Shown piece by piece: positions 1 through 7,905 of a stretch of 64,000 nt of DNA. Position 1 is the stretch's first letter. Each line of letters opens with the position of its first letter. The DNA lies in contig CAWEPI010000004.1 of NCBI GenBank assembly GCA_963810945.1, positions 1,364,001 through 1,428,000 of the forward strand. The letters run 5' to 3'. The DNA comes from JAOUEA01 sp963810945 (lineage in GTDB: Bacteria; Actinomycetota; UBA4738; HRBIN12). Made by a program: the position numbers and the translations under genes. Below the pieces are notes generated by a model. It did no database searches. It was not told where the DNA came from and saw only the letters and a list, made by a program, of their open reading frames with translations.

Positions 1-786
1 CGAGTCCGTCAGGAGGCGCCGCAGGTTCGCCGCGCTGGCGGCCTGCCCCGGGTGGGGACGCAGCCGCTGGAGGCGATCGTCGAAGGGAGCATCCGTGCCG
101 AGGGCGGCCTCGATCGTCATGGCGGCCACGACGTCGGCCGTGCGCGTGAGCCGCGCCACGCGGTCGGCCGCGAGGATGCCGATCGCGAGCATCCCCTGCG
201 TGCCGTTCACGAGGGCGAGACCCTCCTTGGCCTCCAGCCGCATCGGCTCGAGTCCCGCCCGCGCCATGGCGGGCCCCGCGGGCTCCACCCCGCCCTCGGG
301 CGCGAGCACGTCGCCGTGGCCGATCAGCGGCAGCGCCAGGTTGGCGAGCGGGGCGAGGTCCCCCGACGCTCCCAGCGAGCCCTGTTCCGGCACCGCCGGG
401 ATCACATCCTGGTTGAGCATCTCGACCATCAGATCGATCAGGGCAGGACGCACCCCCGAGTAGCCGAGCGCGAGGACGTGCGCGCGCAACAGGAGCATCG
501 CTCGCGCCTCCTCTCGCGGGAGCGGGCGACCCACCGCGGTCGCGTGCGAGCGCACGATGCCGTGCTGCAGCTCGGCCGCCTGCGAGGGGTCGATCCGCAC
601 GTCGGCGAGCGAACCGAAGCCCGTCGTGACCCCGTAGATCGTGGCGCCCGAGTCGACCGCGCGTTCGATGACCGCTCGGGCGGCCACCACGCGCTCCCGC
701 GCGCTGCCGGGGAACGAAACGGGGGCGCCGTCGGCGACCGCCACGACGTCCTCGAGTTGGAGCCCCTCTCCCACCTCGACCGTCAC
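1..786 (-). CDS. hutH: Histidine ammonia-lyase, 5' part (gene runs off the left edge)
   Basis: Non-oxidative deamination of L-histidine to urocanate and ammonia, the first step of the cytoplasmic histidine utilisation (Hut) pathway. Only the first 262 residues lie in the window; family members are about 500-510 residues. The diagnostic self-processing triad Ala140-Ser141-Gly142 that forms the MIO cofactor is visible in GSLGASGDLAPLA, and Tyr51 sits in the conserved IYGVTTGFGS segment. VNGTQGM, conserved in the family, follows near residue 197. The chosen start is GTG at 786, the first in-frame start after an in-frame upstream region with no homology. It lies 53 nt downstream of the peptidase E gene and two genes after hutU, so it is probably the third gene of a hut operon. 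Confidence 0.95.
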   Translation of the reverse strand, partial: MTVEVGEGLQLEDVVAVADGAPVSFPGSARERVVAARAVIERAVDSGATIYGVTTGFGSLADVRIDPSQAAELQHGIVRSHATAVGRPLPREEARAMLLLRAHVLALGYSGVRPALIDLMVEMLNQDVIPAVPEQGSLGASGDLAPLANLALPLIGHGDVLAPEGGVEPAGPAMARAGLEPMRLEAKEGLALVNGTQGMLAIGILAADRVARLTRTADVVAAMTIEAALGTDAPFDDRLQRLRPHPGQAASAANLRRLLTDS

Positions 787-839
787 GGCCGCAAGGCTAC
801 CTGTTCAGGCTCGAGCCGGTTGGGCCCGGCCGTTGACGC

Positions 840-1547
840 TCATACCAGCTCCCGCACCTCGAGCGGCTCCTCCACGGCGACGCCGTCGGGGCCGCGCATG
901 ATGCGGTACGCGCCGGCCCCGGGCCGTGACGCCACGGCCTCCACCGGCTCCGCCCCCACGAAATGCAGGGCCGCGAAGTCGTCGCAGGCGAGCCCCTCGG
1001 GGAACGCGCCGGATCCGACGAGCGCTCGCAGCGCCGGCCGCCTGGCCTCCTCAGCGTCGTAGTGGGGCGTGAAGCTGCCCGGGAGCAGCCCGAGCCCGTC
1101 GCGCAGGGGATCGGCCTGGCCCAGCAGGAACGAGTCCGTGGTGGAGGCCTCGAACCAGCAGTTGGCGCCGGCGCTCATCCCGCAGCAGACCACGCCCGAC
1201 TCCCAGGCCGCGCGCAGGGCCCCATCCACGCCGTGCACCCGCCAGATCGCCAGCAGGTTGGCGGTGTTGCCCCCACCCACGTAGATCAGGTCCTGCTCGG
1301 CGAGGAACCCCGCGACGTCCTCCACGGTGCGGTTGAACAGGTCGAGGTACGTGGGCTCGAACCGGCTGGCGGGGAAGGCGTCGAGGAACCGGAGGACGTA
1401 GACGGGGAGCGCGGCCGTCGCGTGGGGCAGGAAGCACACCTTCGGTCGGGCGGCGTCCACGAGGTCGAGCACGTAGCGATCCAACAGCGGATCGTCCATC
1501 GTGAACCCGCCCCCGCCCATCGCGACGATGTGCCGCTCCGGGCTCAC
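840..1547 (-). CDS. Peptidase E / cyanophycinase-like serine peptidase (family S51)
   Basis: Encodes 235 residues, the normal size for dipeptidase E. S51 enzymes are serine peptidases; characterised ones cleave Asp-X dipeptides or, in cyanophycinases, beta-Asp-Arg links. The nucleophile motif GMSAGA places the likely catalytic Ser at residue 125. A glycine-rich turn, YVGGGNTANLL, precedes it, and SFTPHYDAEE near residue 158 carries a candidate catalytic His. No signal peptide, so cytoplasmic. The start GTG at 1547 shares the bases GTGA with the hutU stop, so translation is probably coupled. hutH follows 53 nt downstream. A peptidase between hutU and hutH suggests supply of histidine from peptides, but substrate preference cannot be read from sequence, and another window gene (43953-44819) is a more typical cyanophycinase. 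Confidence 0.85.
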   Translation of the reverse strand: MSPERHIVAMGGGGFTMDDPLLDRYVLDLVDAARPKVCFLPHATAALPVYVLRFLDAFPASRFEPTYLDLFNRTVEDVAGFLAEQDLIYVGGGNTANLLAIWRVHGVDGALRAAWESGVVCCGMSAGANCWFEASTTDSFLLGQADPLRDGLGLLPGSFTPHYDAEEARRPALRALVGSGAFPEGLACDDFAALHFVGAEPVEAVASRPGAGAYRIMRGPDGVAVEEPLEVRELV

Positions 1548-3209
1548 TCCCCCTCCCGCATCGGGATCCGCACCCCGCGCTCCTCGGCGACCTCGATCGC
1601 GCGCGGGTACCCGGCATCCGCGTGGCGGACCACGCCCATGCCCGGGTCGCTCACGAGCACCCGCTCGAGGCGCGCGCGGGCGTTCTCCGTGCCATCGGCC
1701 ACGACCACCATCCCCGCGTGGATCGAATACCCGATGCCCACGCCCCCGCCGTGGTGCACGCTCACCCAATGCGCGCCGGTCGCGGTGTTCACGAGGGCGT
1801 TCAGGATGGGCCAGTCGGCGATCGCGTCGGAGCCGTCGATCATCGATTCGGTCTCGCGGTACGGACTCGCGACGCTGCCGCTGTCGAGGTGATCGCGCCC
1901 GATCACGATCGGCGCCGCCACGGCGCCCGACGCAACCAGCTCGTTGAATCGCGCGCCCGCGCGATCGCGCTCCCCGTAGCCGAGCCAGCAGATCCGCGCG
2001 GGCAACCCTTGGTAGGCCACGCGCTCCTCGGCCATCCGGATCCATCGCTGCAGCCGCTCGTTCTCCGGGAACAGCTCGGCGATGGCTCGATCGGTGGTCA
2101 GGATGTCGGCCGGATCGCCTGACAGCGCCGCCCATCGGAACGGGCCCTTGCCCTCGCAGAAGAGCGGACGCACGAACGCCGGCACGAAGCCGGGGAACGC
2201 GTAGGCGCGTTCGTGATCGAGACCACCGAGTTCCGCGCCGGCCCGCAGGTTGTTGCCGTAGTCGAACGTGATCGCGCCCCGCTCCTGGAACGTCGCCATC
2301 GCGTCGACGTGGGCGGCCATGGATGCGTGGGCCCGCCGCACGTAGGCGTCGGGATCTTCGACACGCAGCCCCGGCGCATCCGCGATCGCGAGCCCCGCGG
2401 GCACGTACCCGCCGAGGGGATCGTGGGCGCTCGTCTGATCGGTGACGACGTCGGGCTGCCAGCCGCGGCGCACGAGCTCGGGCAGGACCTCCGCGCAGTT
2501 GCCGAGCAGCCCGATCGACACCGCCGTCCGCGAGGTCTTGGCCTCCTCGACCCATCGCAGCGCGGTGCCGAGGTCGTCGGTCTCCCGGTCGAGGTAGCGC
2601 GTCTTGATCCGGCGCTCGATCCGGAGCGGGTCGACCTCCACGCACAGCGCGACCCCGTCGTTCATCGTCACCGCGAGCGGCTGGGCACCGCCCATGCCGC
2701 CGAGGCCGCCGGTGAGCGTGACCGTGCCGGCGAGCGAGCCCCCGAAGTGCTGGTGCGCGCACTCCGCGAGCGTCTCGTAGGTGCCCTGGAGGATGCCCTG
2801 CGTCCCGATGTAGATCCAGGAGCCCGCCGTCATCTGCCCGTACATCGTGAGGCCCTGAGCCTCGAGCGCACGGAACGTGTCCCAGTCCGCCCACTTGGGG
2901 ACGAGCATCGAGTTGGAGATCAGGACGCGCGGCGCCATGTCGTGGGTCCGGAAGACGGCCACGGGCTTGCCCGACTGCACGAGCAGGGTCTCGTCGTCCT
3001 TCAGGTCACGCAAGCGTGCGCACGATGGCGTCGAAAGCTTCCCAGGAACGCGCGGCACGCCCGGTCCCGCCGTAGACGACGAGATCCTCGGGCCGCTCGG
3101 CCACGTCCGGGTCGAGGTTGTTCATCAGCATCCGCATCGCGGCCTCCTGCGGCCACGCGCGGCAGGTCAATCCGCTCCCGCGCGGTGCGCGGATCTCCCG
3201 AACGCCCAT
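1544..3209 (-). CDS. hutU: Urocanate hydratase, interrupted by one extra base
   Basis: Urocanase adds water to urocanate to give imidazolone-5-propionate, with NAD+ as a bound electrophile; second step of histidine catabolism. The protein reads as two overlapping frames. The N-terminal frame (MGVREIRAPRG... to AFDAIVRT) runs from 3209; the C-terminal frame starts at LRDLKDDETLL and runs to 1544. Dropping one base near 3014 joins them without loss and gives 554 residues, the usual family length. Family segments visible include MLMNNLDPDVAERPEDL, VVYGGTG, GLGGMGGAQP, DQTSAHDPLGGY and SVHHGGGVGIGYS. ATG 3209 is preferred because GGGAGGTGG lies about 6 nt upstream; GTG at 3218 is an alternative. 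A real frameshift would make this a pseudogene; sequencing error is equally possible. Confidence 0.9.
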
Positions 3210-3247
3210 CTCTGCCACCTCCCACCGGCCCGGAACGGGCAGTCCGG

Positions 3248-3253
3248 ATGCTA
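3248..3253 (-). promoter_or_regulatory. Candidate -10 box for the hut operon
   Basis: TAGCAT on the minus strand, about 39 nt upstream of the hutU ATG at 3209. This fits the TANNNT form seen before many genes here. Transcription from it would leave a leader of roughly 30 nt containing the hutU ribosome binding site. No convincing -35 hexamer was seen. Confidence 0.35.
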
Positions 3254-3309
3254 CCCCCCTCGACGCGACGGGACCCGTCCGGGTGCTTGAGACACCCCCC
3301 TGCGGCAGG

Positions 3310-3315
3310 TACCGT
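3310..3315 (+). promoter_or_regulatory. Leaderless -10 box for the REC-EAL gene
   Basis: TACCGT ends 7 nt before ATG 3323. There is no purine-rich ribosome binding site in the gap, which is a run of C followed by G. The arrangement matches the leaderless pattern found at several other starts in this window and supports the 3323 start over the ATG at 3347. Confidence 0.4.
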
Positions 3316-3322
3316 CCCCCCG

Positions 3323-4513
3323 ATGGCCGTCCTCCCTTCCCCCTACATGAGTGACGCGGCCGCCGATCCGATCCGCGTGCTCATCGCGGACGACGAACCG
3401 GCGCTGCGTGGCGCGCTGGCCGAGCTGCTCGCCCACGAGGATCACGTGATCCTGATCGGCTCCGCGGGCGACGCCGACGAGGCGATCCAGCTGGCCGACG
3501 ACGGACAGCCCGACGTCGCCCTCGTGGACGTGAAGATGCCCGCGGGCGGCGGGCCGCGGGCCGCGCGCGAGATCGTGCGCGTCTCGCCCGCCACCCGCGT
3601 GATCGCGCTGAGCGCCTTCGAGGACCGGCTCACCGTGTTGGAGATGCTGCGCGCGGGGGCGGTCGGGTACCTCGTGAAGGGCACCGGGGCCGACGAGATC
3701 CTCGATTCGATCGAACGGGTGATGGGCGGGGGGGCCAGCCTGTCGGCCGAGGTGATCGGGGGCATCGTCCAAGAGCTCACCTCGCAGCTGCGACGCGAGG
3801 AGATCGAGCAGGAGCAGCGCGACGCCGCGCGTGGCGAGATCGAGCGCTTCGTGGCGGGCGACGGTCTCTCCATGGTCTACCAGCCCATCGTCGACCTGCG
3901 CACCCGTGACATGGTCGGGGTCGAGGCGCTCGCACGATTCCGTTCCCTCCCGCTGCGGCCCCCCAACGAATGGTTCGCCGAGGCGGTTCGGCACGAACTC
4001 GGCGTGCCCCTGGAACTCGCCGCCGTGCGCCAGGCCATGCGCATCTTGCCCGGCCTCCCCGACCACGCCTACCTCTCCATCAACTGCTCGCACCGGGCGG
4101 CGGTTTCGCGCGACCTCGCCTCGCTGCTCGCCTTGGACGCGCCCCGCATCGTCCTGGAGATCACCGAGCACGAGGCCGTGGAGGACTACGAGACCCTGCT
4201 GGAGGCCCTCGAGGCGCTCCGCGCGCAGGGCGTGCGGGTGGCGATCGACGACGCCGGGGCCGGGTTCGCGAGCATGCGCCACACCGTGCGGATCGCCCCC
4301 GACATCGTGAAGCTCGACATCTCGCTCACGCGCGGCATCGATACCGACCGGGCCCGCTACGCGCTCGCGAGCGCCCTGATGTCCTTCGCGGAGGAGCTGG
4401 GGATCACGATGGTGGCCGAGGGGATCGAGACGGCGGAGGAACTGGAGACGCTGCTCGCGCTCGGCGTACCACAAGGCCAGGGCTTCTACCTCGCGGACCC
4501 CACCCCACGCTGA
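3323..4513 (+). CDS. Response regulator with EAL-type c-di-GMP phosphodiesterase domain
   Basis: Cytoplasmic protein of 396 residues with an N-terminal receiver domain (about 17-135) and a C-terminal EAL domain (about 175-396). In the receiver, the acidic pocket is Asp23-Asp24, the phospho-acceptor Asp69 is in LVDVKMP, and the conserved Lys is in YLVKG. In the EAL domain every catalytic signature I checked is present: VEALARF (the EAL motif), SINCSH (metal Asn), LEITEHE, IDDAGAGFASM (DD pair), IVKLD, AEGIET and PQGQGFY. It should therefore hydrolyse c-di-GMP to pGpG, with activity set by phosphorylation. No kinase is adjacent. It converges on a REC-GGDEF gene 27 nt away, so synthesis and breakdown proteins sit side by side. 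Confidence 0.93.
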   Translation: MAVLPSPYMSDAAADPIRVLIADDEPALRGALAELLAHEDHVILIGSAGDADEAIQLADDGQPDVALVDVKMPAGGGPRAAREIVRVSPATRVIALSAFEDRLTVLEMLRAGAVGYLVKGTGADEILDSIERVMGGGASLSAEVIGGIVQELTSQLRREEIEQEQRDAARGEIERFVAGDGLSMVYQPIVDLRTRDMVGVEALARFRSLPLRPPNEWFAEAVRHELGVPLELAAVRQAMRILPGLPDHAYLSINCSHRAAVSRDLASLLALDAPRIVLEITEHEAVEDYETLLEALEALRAQGVRVAIDDAGAGFASMRHTVRIAPDIVKLDISLTRGIDTDRARYALASALMSFAEELGITMVAEGIETAEELETLLALGVPQGQGFYLADPTPR

Positions 4514-4540
4514 ACGGGGAACCGCGATCGGGCCCGTCGC

Positions 4541-5506
4541 TCAGTCGGTGCGACGGTCCATCGCCCACGACGAGCCGGTCGCGCCCTTCGTGTACTGCTT
4601 CATCTCTGTGGCGACGGCCACCGCCTCGGCGTAGTGCTGGAACGAGCGGCGGTCGGTGGTGGCCACCCCGATCGACATCGTGAGGATGCCGAAGCGCTGG
4701 AGCTCTCCGCGACGGTTCACCACCTCGATGTAGCCCCGTTCGCGGTCCTCCCCGTTGTAGAAGTCCGCGGCCATCGTGTCGAAGCGCTCGACCATGGCCT
4801 GCGCCACGGCCGCTGCGTGCTCCGGCGGGACCACGACCACGAAGTCGTCTCCGCCCACGTGGCCCACGAACGAGGCGTCGCCGGCGAACTCCCGAGCCAC
4901 GTCCTCGAGCATGCGCGCGGTGGTCTGGATCGCGGCGTCCCCGCGCGCGAACCCGTAGTGATCGTTGAACGCCTTGAAGTTGTCGAGGTCGCCGTAGAGG
5001 ATCGCGAACGGCAGGGCCTGCTCGACGCGGGAATCGATCTCCTCCTCGATCCGGACGTTGCCCGGCAACCCGGTGAGGGGCGACTGGGCTCGCATGTCGC
5101 GCGACCGGCGGATCACGCCGCGGATGCGCGCCAGCAGCTCCGGCGTGTCGAACGGCTTCACGATGTAGTCGTCCGCGCCGATCGCGAACCCCTCGAGCTT
5201 GTCGGCGGAGAGCCCGCGCGCGGTGAGCATGATGATGGAGACGGCGGCGGTGCGGGGATCCTGGCGGAGCCGCCTCGTGAGCTCGAAGCCGTCCATGTTG
5301 GGCATCATCACGTCCGCGAGCACGAGGTCGGGGCATCGTTCCTGAGCCACCTCGAGCGCCTGCGCTCCATCGCTCGCGACGCGGACGTCGTAGCCGGCCG
5401 CCTTGAGCTCGATCTCGAGCAGCCGGGCGATGAACGGGTCGTCGTCGACGACCAGCAAGCTCTCGCCGCCGCCGCCGGGCTCCTGGATGGGTTGCAGGTC
5501 GGTCAC
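4541..5506 (-). CDS. Response regulator with GGDEF-type diguanylate cyclase domain (GGDDF variant)
   Basis: Protein of 321 residues, PleD-like in order: receiver domain (about 15-135), then a GGDEF domain (about 150-315). Receiver landmarks are VVDDDP, LADVMMPNMDG (phospho-Asp) and DDYIVKPFD (Lys). In the GGDEF domain PLTGLPGN and YGDLDNFKAFND are typical, but the active-site loop reads GGDDF rather than GGDEF or GGEEF, and there is no RXXD inhibitory site at the usual place five residues upstream. Cyclase activity is therefore likely but uncertain; it could act as a receptor. The start GTG 5506 is chosen because GGAGAG lies 5 nt upstream; an ATG at 5554 would add an unconserved tail. It converges on the REC-EAL gene. 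Confidence 0.88.
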   Translation of the reverse strand: MTDLQPIQEPGGGGESLLVVDDDPFIARLLEIELKAAGYDVRVASDGAQALEVAQERCPDLVLADVMMPNMDGFELTRRLRQDPRTAAVSIIMLTARGLSADKLEGFAIGADDYIVKPFDTPELLARIRGVIRRSRDMRAQSPLTGLPGNVRIEEEIDSRVEQALPFAILYGDLDNFKAFNDHYGFARGDAAIQTTARMLEDVAREFAGDASFVGHVGGDDFVVVVPPEHAAAVAQAMVERFDTMAADFYNGEDRERGYIEVVNRRGELQRFGILTMSIGVATTDRRSFQHYAEAVAVATEMKQYTKGATGSSWAMDRRTD

Positions 5507-5576
5507 ACCGTCTCTCCGTGCGTCTCGCCGGAGCACGACAACGTCCCCCGACATCCGTTCCCTGGAATCGGCACGT

Positions 5577-5592
5577 TACACCCGCAGGTGTA
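5577..5592. promoter_or_regulatory. Perfect inverted repeat, possible operator
   Basis: TACACC, four bases, GGTGTA: a perfect 6-bp dyad in the 179-nt gap between the divergent GGDEF gene and cystathionine beta-synthase. The size and place suit a dimeric repressor site. No regulator gene is adjacent, so the partner is unknown. Confidence 0.3.
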
Positions 5593-5685
5593 GCCGGTCC
5601 CGCAACCTTCCTCGATATCCGCCCGTCCGACTCCCCGCCCGCCGTGGCACCATACGGGGGCATCACCGAGGCGAAAGGGGTCCGG

Positions 5686-7059
5686 ATGGAGGCGCTCGAC
5701 ACGTTCCTCGACGCGATGGGGCACACGCCCCTCGTGCGCCTACACGCGGTCACCCGCGGCGTGCGACCCACGGTGCTGGCGAAGCTCGAGATGCTCAACC
5801 CCGGCGGATCCGTGAAGGACCGGATCGGCATCCGGATGATCGAGGCGGCCGAGCGCGAAGGGAAGCTGAGACCCGGCGGCACGATCGTGGAGCCGACCTC
5901 CGGCAACACCGGTCACGGCCTCGCCATCGCGGCGGCCATCCGCGGCTACAAGTGCATCTTCGTGATGCCCGACAAGATGAGCCAGGAGAAGATCAGCCTG
6001 TTGCGGGCCTACGGAGCCGAGGTGGTCATCACGCCGACCGCGGTCGCGCCCGAGTCGCCGGAGAGCTACTACCGGGTTGCGGATCGGCTCGCCGCGGAGA
6101 TCCCGGGAGCCTTCCAACCCAACCAGTACTTCAATCCCGAGAACCCCAAGACCCACTACGAGACGACGGGACCCGAGATCTGGGAGCAGACGCAGGGGGA
6201 GATCGACGTCTTCGTGGCGGGCGTGGGGACCGGAGGCACCATCAGCGGCGTCGGGCGCTACCTGAAGGAGCAGAACCCCGACGTGATGATCGTCGGCGCA
6301 GACCCCGAGGGCTCCGTCTACTCCGGCGATGAGCCCCGGCCCTACCTCGTGGAGGGCATCGGGGAGGACTTCTGGCCCGAGACGTTCGATCCCCGCGTCG
6401 TGGACCGCTACGTGAAGGTGAGCGACCGGGACTCCTTCCTCACCGCGCGCGCCGTGACGCGACAGGAGGGCATCCTGGTGGGTGGCTCGTGCGGCACCGC
6501 CGTGTTCGCCGCGCTGCAGGTGGCCCGCGAACTGGACGAAACCGCGACCCTCGTGGTCCTGCTCCCGGACACCGGCCGCGGCTACCTCTCCAAGATCTAC
6601 TCCGACTCGTGGATGCTCCAGTACGGGATGCTCGACCGGCCCGAGACGATCCGCGTCGACGAGGTGCTGGCCGCCAAGGAGGGGGGCCTGCCCGCGCTGA
6701 TCACGGTGAACGCCCACGCGAAGGTGCGCCAGGCGGTGGACACGCTGCAGGAGCACTCCATCAGCCAGGCGCCGGTGGTGCGCGGAGAGACCAACGAGGT
6801 GGCGCAGTTCGTCGGGTCGATCCGCGACCGCGAGCTGCTGGAGCGGATCTTCCGGGACCCCGACGCCCTGCAGGCGGACGTCGCCGAGGTCATGGCACCG
6901 CCGATCGGCATGGTGGAGTGGAACGAGCCGGTGGAGTCCGCGTTCGCCGCCCTCGAGCAGGGATCGGCGGTCCTCGTGGCCAAAGAGGGCCAGGTCCTCG
7001 GCGTGCTGACCCGGTCCGACCTGCTCGACTTCCTAGCGCACCGCCGACGGAACCAGTAG
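5686..7059 (+). CDS. cbs: Cystathionine beta-synthase with C-terminal CBS domain pair
   Basis: PLP enzyme of 457 residues that condenses serine (or O-acetylserine) with homocysteine to cystathionine, or makes cysteine; cytoplasmic. The fold II PLP domain spans about 1-325: the PLP Lys44 is in NPGGSVKDRIG, the phosphate/substrate loop is EPTSGNTGHGLA, and GTGGTISG is the glycine loop. A CBS-domain pair follows (about 340-457), ending VLGVLTRSDLLDFL, as in actinobacterial and eukaryotic CBS but not in plain cysteine synthase. The next gene but one is a cystathionine gamma-lyase-type enzyme, which supports reverse transsulfuration. ATG 5686 follows a GAAAGGGG purine run. Plain O-acetylserine sulfhydrylase activity remains possible. 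Confidence 0.93.
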   Translation: MEALDTFLDAMGHTPLVRLHAVTRGVRPTVLAKLEMLNPGGSVKDRIGIRMIEAAEREGKLRPGGTIVEPTSGNTGHGLAIAAAIRGYKCIFVMPDKMSQEKISLLRAYGAEVVITPTAVAPESPESYYRVADRLAAEIPGAFQPNQYFNPENPKTHYETTGPEIWEQTQGEIDVFVAGVGTGGTISGVGRYLKEQNPDVMIVGADPEGSVYSGDEPRPYLVEGIGEDFWPETFDPRVVDRYVKVSDRDSFLTARAVTRQEGILVGGSCGTAVFAALQVARELDETATLVVLLPDTGRGYLSKIYSDSWMLQYGMLDRPETIRVDEVLAAKEGGLPALITVNAHAKVRQAVDTLQEHSISQAPVVRGETNEVAQFVGSIRDRELLERIFRDPDALQADVAEVMAPPIGMVEWNEPVESAFAALEQGSAVLVAKEGQVLGVLTRSDLLDFLAHRRRNQ

Positions 7060-7062
7060 CCC

Positions 7063-7905
7063 GTGCGCTCCCTCGGCATCGACGTCGGCGTCGGCAAGGG
7101 CCTCGATCTCGTCCTGATGGATGAGCGTCGCGCGCCCGCCGTCGTGCGTTCGCGGGCGGGCCTCGACGATGTCGAGCACGTGATCCGCGAATACGCACCG
7201 GAGATCGTCGCGGTGGATTCGCCTCCGAAGTGGGCGCGTGGCGGCAGGTCACGCCACACGGAGAACGAGCTCGCGCGGCTGAACATCCATGCCTTCCGCA
7301 CCCCGTCCGCCCAGCACGCGGACCACCCGCGGTTCGAATGGATGCGGCGCGGGATGGAGGTCTTCGCGCTCAGCGACCGGCTGGGCTATCCCCTCGCCAC
7401 GGGACGGCCCTACCGGAGGCGCGCGATCGAGGTCTTCCCGCACGCGACCGCGACGGTGCTAGCCGGGTGCCTGCCGCCGAGAGGCGAGCGCAAGCGGCAG
7501 TGGCGCGAGCGGGTCCTCAAGCTCCAGGGCGTGCGCACGGAGGAGCTCACCACCGTCGACCGGCTCGATGCGGCGCTCGCGGCGCTCACGGGGCTGCTGG
7601 TCCTCGACGGTCACGAGACGCACCTCGGCGATCCGAGCGAAGGGGTGATCGTGATCCCGACGTCGGCGCCGGCCCCCACGTACCGCCCGGGCATCGTGGC
7701 GCGGGAGGACCCGGCCCAGCTCTTCGCCTGGTGTGTCTGCGGCGAACGCGGGTGCGACCGGCAGGTCCCGGCCGGGAGCGAATTCGCCCCCGGCCACGAC
7801 GCGAAGCGCAAGTACCGATTGTGGCGCCAGGTGCGGGAGGGCGACACCGCCCGGGCGGAACTCATGCGGCGCGGGTGGGAGCTCCCGCCGGAGGCGGGCC
7901 CGTGA
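7063..7905 (+). CDS. DUF429 family protein with a C-terminal cysteine/PGHDAK-like module
   Basis: 280 residues, start GTG 7063, three bases after the cbs stop and overlapping the next gene by 4 nt, so it belongs to this operon. The N-terminal 190 residues fit DUF429: a start SLGIDVGVGKGLDL with the acidic residue of an RNase H-like fold, IVAVDSPPKW, and the later RRRAIEVFPHA segment. DUF429 proteins are predicted nuclease-like proteins of unknown role. The last 60 residues form a separate module: a CVCGERGC cysteine cluster, then EFAPGHDAKRKYRLW and RRGWELP. I recall similar short modules at the ends of unrelated actinobacterial proteins but cannot verify this. Its place between two transsulfuration genes does not explain its role. 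Confidence 0.75.
   Translation: MRSLGIDVGVGKGLDLVLMDERRAPAVVRSRAGLDDVEHVIREYAPEIVAVDSPPKWARGGRSRHTENELARLNIHAFRTPSAQHADHPRFEWMRRGMEVFALSDRLGYPLATGRPYRRRAIEVFPHATATVLAGCLPPRGERKRQWRERVLKLQGVRTEELTTVDRLDAALAALTGLLVLDGHETHLGDPSEGVIVIPTSAPAPTYRPGIVAREDPAQLFAWCVCGERGCDRQVPAGSEFAPGHDAKRKYRLWRQVREGDTARAELMRRGWELPPEAGP

Noticed and set aside
2213..3322. N-terminal extension of the REC-EAL protein by about 370 codons
   Set aside because: The extension is antisense to hutU, lacks any domain pattern, and a leaderless -10 box lies directly before ATG 3323.
3251..4474. Long minus-strand frame opposite the REC-EAL gene
   Set aside because: The plus strand encodes a complete REC and EAL domain with all motifs; the opposite frame is low-complexity His/Arg/Gly-rich sequence.
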